From: CAXXOK01 sp963675365
GTDB lineage: Bacteria > Bacillota > Clostridia > Christensenellales > Aristaeellaceae
DNA length: 64,000 bases
Reading direction: 5' to 3'
NCBI GenBank assembly: GCA_963675365.2
Contig: CAXXVA010000002.1
Location: 558,001 to 622,000 of the forward strand
Positions 58,222 through 64,000 of this stretch are shown here, piece by piece; position 1 is the stretch's first letter, and each line of letters opens with the position of its first letter. The notes beneath the pieces are model-generated. The model worked only from the letters and a program-made list of their open reading frames with translations, made no database searches and had not been told where the DNA came from. The translations under genes and the position numbers were made by a program.

Positions 58222-58986
58222 ATGACCTTAACGCCCGACCTGTTTCTGATCGTTTGCCCGCTTGCGTTTCTGGCGGGCTTTCTTGATTCTATCGCGGGCG
58301 GCGGGGGCATTATCTCGCTGCCTGCGTATTACCTGGCGGGGCTGCCGCCGGCGCTGGCGGCGGGCACCAACAAGCTGTCGGCGATGATGGCCGCGTCCAC
58401 GGCGACCTTCAACTACGCGCGCGCCGGAAAGATCGTGCTGAAGGTCGGCGTTCCTGCGGTCATCGGCGCGCTTTTATGCTCCACGCTCGGCGCTTTAACG
58501 CTCACCACCCTGCCGGAGGCCACCGTGCGCATTCTGGTGCTTTGCTGCATCCCGGTCGCGGCGATTTTCGCCCTGCGCAAGCCCAAACCGCGCGAACGGA
58601 TGGAACGCAGCGCCAGGGCGACCTTCCTGCTTTCGTTTTTCATCGGCGGCGCCGTCGGTTTTTACGACGGGCTGATCGGCCCGGGCACTGGCACGTTTCT
58701 GATCCTTTTATTTTTACAGGTATTCCGCATGGAGGCGGTGGAGGCGGCCGGTACGTCGAAGCTGACCAATCTGGCGAGCAACGTCGCGGCGCTTGTCAGC
58801 CTCATCGTGACCGGCAACGTGCTGTTTCTCCTGGGTATCCCGGCGGGCGCGTGCGGTATGCTCGGCGCGTTTCTTGGCAGCAAATTAACCATCAGGAAGG
58901 GCGGCAAGCTGATCCGGGGCGTGATGCTCACGGTGCTTGCGCTGCTGCTGTTAAAAATCCTGTACGATATTCTGTTTCCGGCGTGA
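58222..58986 (+). CDS. TSUP-family anion exporter (TauE/SafE type)
   Basis: A 254-residue membrane protein with about eight helices in two repeats. Motifs GFLDSIAGGGGIISLPAYYLAGL and VGFYDGLIGPGTGTFLILLF are the paired family signatures. TSUP proteins move sulfite, sulfoacetate or related organosulfur anions. ATG 58222 follows AGAGGTGA, 32 nt after lysC, so it may be co-transcribed. The substrate is unknown. Confidence 0.9.
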   Translation: MTLTPDLFLIVCPLAFLAGFLDSIAGGGGIISLPAYYLAGLPPALAAGTNKLSAMMAASTATFNYARAGKIVLKVGVPAVIGALLCSTLGALTLTTLPEATVRILVLCCIPVAAIFALRKPKPRERMERSARATFLLSFFIGGAVGFYDGLIGPGTGTFLILLFLQVFRMEAVEAAGTSKLTNLASNVAALVSLIVTGNVLFLLGIPAGACGMLGAFLGSKLTIRKGGKLIRGVMLTVLALLLLKILYDILFPA

Positions 58987-59008
58987 CCATGCTGTAAAAA
59001 CAAAGCTG

Positions 59009-59025
59009 GCGGACGTCCTGTCCGC
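59009..59025 (+). terminator. weak terminator hairpin
   Basis: GCGGAC (59009-59014) with GTCCGC (59020-59025), followed by TTGCATTT, which is also the next -35. Confidence 0.45.
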
Positions 59026-59055
59026 TTGCATTTCTGACGCCGGTTATGGTAGCAT
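59026..59055 (+). promoter_or_regulatory. promoter of the sigma-factor operon
   Basis: TTGCAT (59026-59031), 18-nt spacer, TAGCAT (59050-59055). Confidence 0.5.
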
Positions 59056-59105
59056 GAATTGGACTGAACGAAGCGTTTCAGTCGCAGTGAGAGGGGCGAA
59101 AGGCA

Positions 59106-59489
59106 ATGGATGATTTGAAGCGTGAGATCACGCTCAGCCTGCCTGCGGATCAGGAGTTCGTGCTGCTGGCGCGTATGGCGCTGTGCGGCCTTGGAATGCT
59201 CGCCGGGCTCGACGTGGGCTTGATTGACGACCTGCGCGCGGCCACGGACGAGGTTTGCGACTGCCTGCTGCACCAAAAGCGGAAAGCGGAACGAATCGAA
59301 CTCAGGGCGTGGCTTACGGATACGCGCCTGCATTGCGGTTTCCGGGCGGTCCGCGCAAATGAACAGTTTGACGGTGAATGCAGCGATCACGAGCTGAGCC
59401 GCTGTGTGCTGGAGACCCTGATGCCGGACGTCGCCCTGATTAACGACGACTGCGGCGTGGGCGAGATCAGCTTCTCGCTGCCATTGTAA
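59106..59489 (+). CDS. RsbW/SpoIIAB-like protein with degenerate ATP site
   Basis: A 127-residue protein matching the HATPase fold of anti-sigma factors over its N-terminal half (ITLSLPADQEFVLLARMALC ... GLIDDLRAATDEVCDCLLHQ). The N-box Asn expected after the Glu (ExxxN) is replaced (DEVCDC), and no DxGxG motif is visible. It lies 10 nt before a SigB/SigF-type gene, the typical anti-sigma position. It may bind the sigma factor without ATP-dependent kinase activity, or be a pseudokinase; that is inference. Confidence 0.72.
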   Translation: MDDLKREITLSLPADQEFVLLARMALCGLGMLAGLDVGLIDDLRAATDEVCDCLLHQKRKAERIELRAWLTDTRLHCGFRAVRANEQFDGECSDHELSRCVLETLMPDVALINDDCGVGEISFSLPL

Positions 59490-59499
59490 GGATCATAGC

Positions 59500-60240
59500 A
59501 TGACGAATGAAGAACGGATCGGCGAACTGTTCAGGAAATACGCCGAAACCCGTGACGCACAAATCAGGGACGAGCTGGTCGAGAGTTATATACCCTTGGC
59601 CAAAGCTGTCGCGCGCCGTTTTGAGGGCCGCGGCATCGAAACCGACGATTTGCAGCAGGTCGCAAGCCTTGCGCTGTTAAAGGCGGTCGAGCGCTTTGAC
59701 TTAAGCCGCGGTTTCCGCTTTGTCACCTACGCCGTACCGACCATCGCCGGCGACGTGCGCAACTATATCCGCGACAAGACCGGCTCCATGCGCATGCCGC
59801 GCGATATGCGCACCAAGCTTTACCATATGCAGCTCACGCGCGAAAAATTCGAAAACGAACACCTGCGCGAACCGACCGCTATCGAGCTCGCCGAGGCGAT
59901 GCACATCACGCCTGACGAACTGCTGATGCTGTTAGACATGCGCAAGCAGACCGATACCGTATCGCTGGATGCCCCGATCAGCGAGGAGCACGCGGCGCAG
60001 ATCGGCGCGCTGCTTGGCGCCGACGATAAAGGCTTTGATCAGGTGGACCGCTCCCAGTGGATGAACTGGATTTTTTCCAAGGTCGACGATAAAGAACGGA
60101 AGCTTCTCACCCTGCGCTATGCCGAGCGTCTGGGCCAGCGCGAGGTCGCCAAGCAGCTTGGCGTATCGCAGATGCAGGTGTCCCGTATGGAACGGCGCGT
60201 ACTGCAAAGGCTGCGCGCCATCGAGGAAAGCGGAGCCTAG
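59500..60240 (+). CDS. RNA polymerase sigma factor, SigB/SigF/SigG type
   Basis: A 246-residue sigma-70 group 3 factor. Region 2 reads LVESYIPLAKAVARRFEGRG ... DLQQVASLALLKAVERFD and RGFRFVTYAVPTIAGDVRNYIRDK; region 3 includes REPTAIELAEAMHI; region 4 has LTLRYAERLGQREVAKQLGV and SQMQVSRMERRVLQRLR. The adjacent RsbW-like gene suggests partner switching, but no anti-anti-sigma gene lies in the window. Stress and sporulation roles are both possible. Confidence 0.93.
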   Translation: MTNEERIGELFRKYAETRDAQIRDELVESYIPLAKAVARRFEGRGIETDDLQQVASLALLKAVERFDLSRGFRFVTYAVPTIAGDVRNYIRDKTGSMRMPRDMRTKLYHMQLTREKFENEHLREPTAIELAEAMHITPDELLMLLDMRKQTDTVSLDAPISEEHAAQIGALLGADDKGFDQVDRSQWMNWIFSKVDDKERKLLTLRYAERLGQREVAKQLGVSQMQVSRMERRVLQRLRAIEESGA

Positions 60241-60320
60241 ACACATGCAGGGCGTGGGATTCAACAGTATTTAGGGGAACGCGCAGCCTCGCGCATGTCA
60301 ATGCGCGGGGCAGCTATGGT

Positions 60321-60434
60321 CTGAGGGAGGCCGCAAGGCCGGCTAGCGTCTGAAATTACCGAAGTATAGAGGTATAAATCAAGCGCGTAGCTGCGACACA
60401 CCATAGGTGCGGCGCAGCCGAAAGAAAGATTGTA
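60321..60434 (+). repeat. tandem structured repeat, unit 1
   Basis: A 114-nt unit starting CTGAGGGAGGCCGCAAGGCC. It has a GGCC-GCAA-GGCC hairpin, a 10-nt insertion relative to unit 2, and a second hairpin GCTGCG..CACC-ATA-GGTG..CGCAGC ending CCGAAAGAA. The stretch 60280-60320 may be a degraded third copy (GCGCAT-GTCA-ATGCGC hairpin, GGGGCAGC). Confidence 0.75.
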
Positions 60435-60538
60435 CTGAGGGAGGCCGTAAGGCCGACTTGCGCCCGAAATTTGCGAAGCATAATGAAGCGCGCAGCTGGG
60501 GTACACCAAAGGTGCGGTGCAGCCGAAAGAAGGGAGGG
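60435..60538 (+). repeat. tandem structured repeat, unit 2
   Basis: A 104-nt unit, same order as unit 1: GGCC-GTAA-GGCC hairpin, CGAAATT, then CACC-AAA-GGTG inside GCTG/CAGC, ending CCGAAAGAA. It runs directly into the GGGAGG ribosome site of the HlyD-like gene. Confidence 0.75.
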
Positions 60539-60544
60539 TTCGTA

Positions 60545-62023
60545 GTGCAGGGAAACGGCAATCATGATCCATATTCGCAGGAACAGTGGATACAGAATAT
60601 GACGCCCGAGCAATACGCACAGTGGCGGGCGCAAAACAGCCTGCCGCCTGTGCAGCCGACCCAGTATCCCCAGCAGCCTCCCATGAGTAACGAGCAGTGG
60701 GCGGCTATGCAGGCGCAGCAATTGCAGATGTCGCCCCAGGAGCTTCTGGAATGGCAGGCCATGCAGGCGGCCAAGGCCGAGCTCGCCCGGAAAAAGGAAA
60801 AAAAGCATAAGCGCAAGATGCGGCGCATGAACCGCAGCCCTCTGGTGCGCATTTTACAGGCGATGCTCATCGTCGGCCTGGTCGGCGGCGCGGCATGGCT
60901 GGTGATAAACAGTATGCAGGAGCCAAAGCCCACCACCGCGATCGTCGAAACCGCATCGCTGGGCACTACGCACGTCGGCGACGCGCTGATCGTGCGCAAC
61001 GAAACGGTGTATAACGACGAGGGCGTGCAGAATATCGAATACGTTGCCCGCGAGGGCAGCCTGGTGCAGCGCGGCGACGTGGTGTGCTATGTGTTTTCCA
61101 CGGGCTATTCCAGCAGCCAGATGACCACCCTGCAGGATTACCGCGACCAGATCAAGGACTACCAGCAAACGCTTTTAGCTTCAGAAACGGCCTACGACCA
61201 GAAGATGGCCCGGCTCAACGAGCAGGTGATCCAGCGCGGGCTGGAAGTGCGCACGCTGGTGCACGGCGCGCGCGGTAACCTGATCAACCAGGAAACCATT
61301 CTGCAAACGGCGATCGACGAGCGGCAGGCCTACTTCCGCTCCAAGTATTCCTCCGACATGCGCCTAACCCGCCTGTATGACGACGAAGAGACCCAGCAGA
61401 ATCATATCGGCAGCTGGATCAAGCAGCGTGCGGCGACGCAGGAAAGCATCATTTCCTTTTATACCGACGGCTACGAGTACGCGCTGACGCCGCAGACCTA
61501 TCTGGATTATTCGCCCGCGGAGGTCCGTGCAATGTATAACGGGCAAAAGCCCACGCAGGACATCACCGAACGCGGCAAAACCGACATCTACCGCCTGGTG
61601 CGAAAGGATAACTACGCCGTGCTGATGCTCGTCAAGGACAGCGTCTGGACGCCGGTGGAAAACTCCGTGTACAAGCTGACGCTTGAGAACTTTTCCACCA
61701 CCACCGTCAACGCGCAGGTCATCAGCTATACGCGCTCCTCGGGCGAACTTCTGCTGCGGCTAGGCGTCGCCGGGGACGTCAGCCCCGTGCTTTACATGCG
61801 CACCTGCCAGGCGGAGCTTGGCGAGTATGTGGACAGCCTGATCGTGCCCAAGGCCGCCATTTACACCCAGAACGACCAGAAGGGCGTCGTACGCGTGCTC
61901 GAGGACGGATCGCTGGTGTTTATCCCCGTCACCATCATTTCCGAACAGCAGGACGGCGTGTACATCGCGCCCATCCAGACCGGCGCGCTGGTCTCGGGGC
62001 AGACGGTGAGGCTCTTTAACTGA
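60545..62023 (+). CDS. HlyD-like membrane-fusion/adaptor protein
   Basis: A 492-residue single-pass membrane protein. The cytoplasmic N-terminal ~75 residues are Gln/Pro/Met-rich, a very basic stretch (KKEKKHKRKMRRMNR) precedes the membrane helix AMLIVGLVGGAAWLVINSM, and the outside part has a barrel-sandwich hybrid split by a coiled coil (QDYRDQIKDYQQTLLASETAYDQ). This is the HlyD/RND-adaptor architecture. In clostridia a similar gene lies before yggS-sepF in the division cluster, as here. GTG 60545 follows AAGGGAGGG; upstream frame through the repeats was rejected. No transporter partner adjoins. Confidence 0.82.
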   Translation: MQGNGNHDPYSQEQWIQNMTPEQYAQWRAQNSLPPVQPTQYPQQPPMSNEQWAAMQAQQLQMSPQELLEWQAMQAAKAELARKKEKKHKRKMRRMNRSPLVRILQAMLIVGLVGGAAWLVINSMQEPKPTTAIVETASLGTTHVGDALIVRNETVYNDEGVQNIEYVAREGSLVQRGDVVCYVFSTGYSSSQMTTLQDYRDQIKDYQQTLLASETAYDQKMARLNEQVIQRGLEVRTLVHGARGNLINQETILQTAIDERQAYFRSKYSSDMRLTRLYDDEETQQNHIGSWIKQRAATQESIISFYTDGYEYALTPQTYLDYSPAEVRAMYNGQKPTQDITERGKTDIYRLVRKDNYAVLMLVKDSVWTPVENSVYKLTLENFSTTTVNAQVISYTRSSGELLLRLGVAGDVSPVLYMRTCQAELGEYVDSLIVPKAAIYTQNDQKGVVRVLEDGSLVFIPVTIISEQQDGVYIAPIQTGALVSGQTVRLFN

Positions 62024-62089
62024 CGATTAGGCAAACGCCGATGCAATTCCCCTTTTTCAGAGGTATTGGCCGGAGAGGAGAGGAAATCG

Positions 62090-62830
62090 TTGACAGAAAA
62101 AGGTTTTATGACACAAAACAATGACGGCTTACTCGACTTTTCCAGCCTCACATTACAGAGACTTGAACAGAATGTTAAAAATGTGTTAGATAATTTGCAC
62201 AAAAATGTGTACCAAACTTCGTCACCCGCGAAGCTGATCGCCGTCACCAAGACCGTTTCAGCCCAGGTGATTAGTGCGCTTTTCAAGCTTGGAATACAAG
62301 ATATTGGGGAAAACCGTGCGCAGGTCGCGCTGCCCAAATTATTACAGATCGGTGAAGACGCGGATTTTCGCTTGCATTGGATCGGAAGGTTGCAAACAAA
62401 CAAAGTTAAAGATATAATAGATAAAGTCTTTATGCTCCATTCACTGGACAGGCTTGCGCTTGCCCAGGAGGTGGAACGCAGGGCGGGGGAGAAGGGCCTG
62501 ACCATTCCGGCGCTTGCGCAGGTGAACGTCGCCCGGGAACCCCAGAAAGCCGGGCTTTCCCCGGAAGAGCTTCTGCCGTTTTTAAAGCGGATGCGGGACT
62601 TTCCAAACATCCGCATCCGGGGGCTGATGACGATGATGCCCTATACCCGCGACGACGCCGAACTGGAACGCCTGTTCCGGGAAATGCGCGCCCTGTTTGA
62701 CAGGATGCGGGACGAAGCGGTGGACGGCGTGGAGATGCGCGAACTCTCCATGGGCATGAGCAACGATTATCGTATCGCCGCCCGCTGCGGCGCGACCATG
62801 GTCCGCGTCGGCACGGCACTCTATCAGTAA
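62090..62830 (+). CDS. YggS-family PLP homeostasis protein
   Basis: A 246-residue alanine-racemase-fold protein that binds PLP. The PLP Lys is in KLIAVTKTV, followed by GENRAQ and HWIGRLQTNKV; the C-terminal LSMGMSNDYRIA and VRVGTALY are also conserved. TTG 62090 follows GAGAGGA; ATG 62108 is an alternative with AAAAGG. Codons up to about 62445 are clearly AT-rich, while the remainder matches the GC-rich neighbours. It is in the usual order before sepF. Confidence 0.92.
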   Translation: MTEKGFMTQNNDGLLDFSSLTLQRLEQNVKNVLDNLHKNVYQTSSPAKLIAVTKTVSAQVISALFKLGIQDIGENRAQVALPKLLQIGEDADFRLHWIGRLQTNKVKDIIDKVFMLHSLDRLALAQEVERRAGEKGLTIPALAQVNVAREPQKAGLSPEELLPFLKRMRDFPNIRIRGLMTMMPYTRDDAELERLFREMRALFDRMRDEAVDGVEMRELSMGMSNDYRIAARCGATMVRVGTALYQ

Positions 62831-62879
62831 GTATCGGATTTCCAGATATAGCCTCGCATTGGCGACAGGAGGAAAGCAG

Positions 62880-63881
62880 TTGAGCGTTTTGCAACGGGTC
62901 TCCGGATGGCTGACCGGCAAAGGCGCAAACGGCCCGCAAGCCGCCTATGGCGGCAACAGGCCGCGCGGATACTACGGTTCCCCGGAAGCGGAGGACGCCT
63001 ACGGCTCCATGCACGGCGGCCAGGGCTTTGCCGCGCCCGAGGAGAGTTTCCCCCAGGACGCAGCCCCCTCCGCGGACCGCTTTTCCGGCGGCGCGGATCC
63101 CTATAACGGCCGCGTGCCCTACCGCTCCAGGCAAGATCAGTACGCGGAGCAGGAGACTTATCAAAACACCCAGCAGCCGGACCTGCGCCATCGGCGCCAG
63201 GACGTACAGCAGAGTTATCCCCAGCAGCCCGAGCAGCCGCAGTACCGGCAGGCCGCCAACGTGGTCGATTTCCCGGTGCAGCAGGAAGCCGCTCCCGCAC
63301 ATGTGGAATATGTGATCCTGCTGCGCAGCCGCAACGAGTGCACCAAGGTGATCGAATACATCAAAACCAACGCCTCCGTGTTTATGAACATGGAATATAT
63401 CGCCAACGAGGGCGAGCGCCAGCGCTGCGTGGACATGCTTTCGGGCGCGGCCTACACGCTGGGCTGCCAGCTGCATAAGATTTCCAACCGCGGCATCTAC
63501 CTGATCGCCTCGCCCTATGTGCGTGTGATGATCGATCCCGCGATGAAGCGCTTCAACGCCACGGCGGAAGCGCCGGCCTATTCGCAGCAGACGGGCGAGT
63601 ACCCGCCGGTTTCCGAGCCGGAATGGAACGCGCCGCGCGCGCAGGAACCGGCATACGCCCGGCAGGAGTACGAGGCTCCGGCACAGCCCGCCGCTTATGC
63701 CCAGCGGGAGTACGAAGCCCCTGCGCAGCAGCAGCCCGCCGCTTCGTATGCCCAACAGCCGCATCAGCAGCAACCCCAGCAATCCTACAGCCCCTTCCAG
63801 CGGCCCCGGCCCACGTTCCAGTCCCAGCAGCAGGAGCCGTTTCGCAGGGCGTCCGGCCAGCAGTACTTCGGCCGTCAATAA
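62880..63881 (+). CDS. sepF: cell division protein SepF with long low-complexity tails
   Basis: A 333-residue SepF, about twice the usual length. SepF binds FtsZ and tethers it to the membrane. The amphipathic N-terminus (LSVLQRVSGWLTGKG) is followed by a Gly/Gln/Tyr-rich linker (about 15-135), the SepF domain (YVILLRSRNECTKVIEYIKT ... ISNRGIYLIASPYVRV, about 142-220), and a Gln/Pro-rich C-terminal tail with EYEAPAQ repeated. TTG 62880 follows AGGAGG and begins at the membrane helix. The C-terminal tail is atypical. Confidence 0.9.
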   Translation: MSVLQRVSGWLTGKGANGPQAAYGGNRPRGYYGSPEAEDAYGSMHGGQGFAAPEESFPQDAAPSADRFSGGADPYNGRVPYRSRQDQYAEQETYQNTQQPDLRHRRQDVQQSYPQQPEQPQYRQAANVVDFPVQQEAAPAHVEYVILLRSRNECTKVIEYIKTNASVFMNMEYIANEGERQRCVDMLSGAAYTLGCQLHKISNRGIYLIASPYVRVMIDPAMKRFNATAEAPAYSQQTGEYPPVSEPEWNAPRAQEPAYARQEYEAPAQPAAYAQREYEAPAQQQPAASYAQQPHQQQPQQSYSPFQRPRPTFQSQQQEPFRRASGQQYFGRQ

Positions 63882-63918
63882 CGTACGTCAATTCTTTTAG
63901 CTTTTCGGGAGGTACCCT

Positions 63919-64000
63919 ATGTTAGTCAGTATTTTGAACTTCATCTTCAACGTCATTATTTTCCTTCTGGGGGTCGCGTCGTGGGCGGTGCTGATCTATG
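63919..64000 (+). CDS. YggT family membrane protein (3' end outside window)
   Basis: The first 27 codons are visible, beginning MLVSILNFIFNVIIFLLGVA, a hydrophobic helix typical of YggT/YlmG. ATG 63919 follows GGGAGG. Position directly after sepF is the conserved order in Firmicutes and supports the call. Confidence 0.8.
   Translation, partial: MLVSILNFIFNVIIFLLGVASWAVLIY

Noticed and set aside
60407..60544. N-terminal extension of the HlyD-like protein through the tandem repeats
   Set aside because: The codons simply translate the repeat units. GTG 60545 has a good ribosome site and starts the protein-like sequence.
1..64000. CRISPR array, prophage or transposon genes
   Set aside because: No regularly spaced direct repeats, and no integrase, transposase, capsid or cas-like proteins were found on either strand.

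Overview
The window looks like chromosome of a moderately GC-rich Firmicute of class Clostridia. The reasons are the gene content and order: rplU-prp-rpmA with an N-terminally extended L27, a FabT/FabK-type fatty acid operon, the ireB-ruvX-DUF1292 trio, a SigB/SigF-type sigma factor with an RsbW-like neighbour, and yggS-sepF-yggT. A glycan-degrading lifestyle (GH29 fucosidase, GH53 galactanase, two carbohydrate ABC systems) and signal peptides of the MKKILAVLLSVVMLLG type suggest a gut organism, possibly Christensenellales-like; that placement is inference. Genes are dense, mostly co-directional and often joined by ATGA overlaps, with clear sigma-A promoters and intrinsic terminators between units.

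Layout. 1-3,000: end of an alpha-L-fucosidase, a cupin, and the rplU-prp-rpmA operon. 3,000-9,800: a LuxR/DUF2087 regulator, a radical-SAM aminomutase, an acyltransferase fused to a zinc ribbon, a GltS-type symporter, an MFS carrier and a TetR repressor. 9,900-13,200: an ABC-2 export system divergent from the TetR gene. 13,200-16,400: rsgA with a long leader carrying a 10-codon peptide and a terminator, a flavin reductase and an epimerase. 16,400-20,900: a sugar ABC importer. 20,900-27,600: single genes (MBL hydrolase, cysteine hydrolase, DUF975 protein, epimerase, secreted two-repeat protein, tRNA-Ser, AraC regulator, pyrophosphatase). 27,800-38,400: a complete type II fatty acid operon, fabT-fabH-acpP-fabK-fabD-fabG-fabF-accB-fabZ-accCDA-degV. 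38,600-42,300: PPi-type phosphofructokinase, GNAT and a secreted GH53 galactanase. 42,400-46,250: an oligosaccharide importer divergent from the galactanase, together resembling a galactan-use locus. 46,400-48,500: a secreted alpha/beta hydrolase, then an AT-richer patch with a 43-codon gene, a 16-bp copy of the tRNA-Glu 3' end, and tRNA-Glu. 48,600-55,300: ireB-ruvX-DUF1292, fhs, Lrp regulator with aminotransferase, CapA-like protein, GNAT. 55,400-60,240: a DUF6323/DUF6179-like pair, aspartate kinase, TSUP exporter, degenerate RsbW-like protein with sigma factor. 60,240-64,000: tandem structured repeats, a HlyD-like adaptor, yggS, sepF and the start of yggT.

The features that known genes do not explain are: (a) a roughly 160-nt fold-back element present twice, each copy starting at the TAG stop of the upstream gene and with terminal arms that differ in sequence yet stay complementary; (b) the transcribed leader of rsgA, with promoter, 10-codon ORF, alternative pairings over its ribosome site and a terminator 28 nt before rsgA; (c) a 43-codon gene with a near-consensus promoter and an anti-Shine-Dalgarno hairpin at its mRNA 5' end; (d) a tandem structured repeat before the HlyD-like gene; (e) a sharp composition break inside yggS. 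No CRISPR array, transposase, integrase or rRNA gene was seen.
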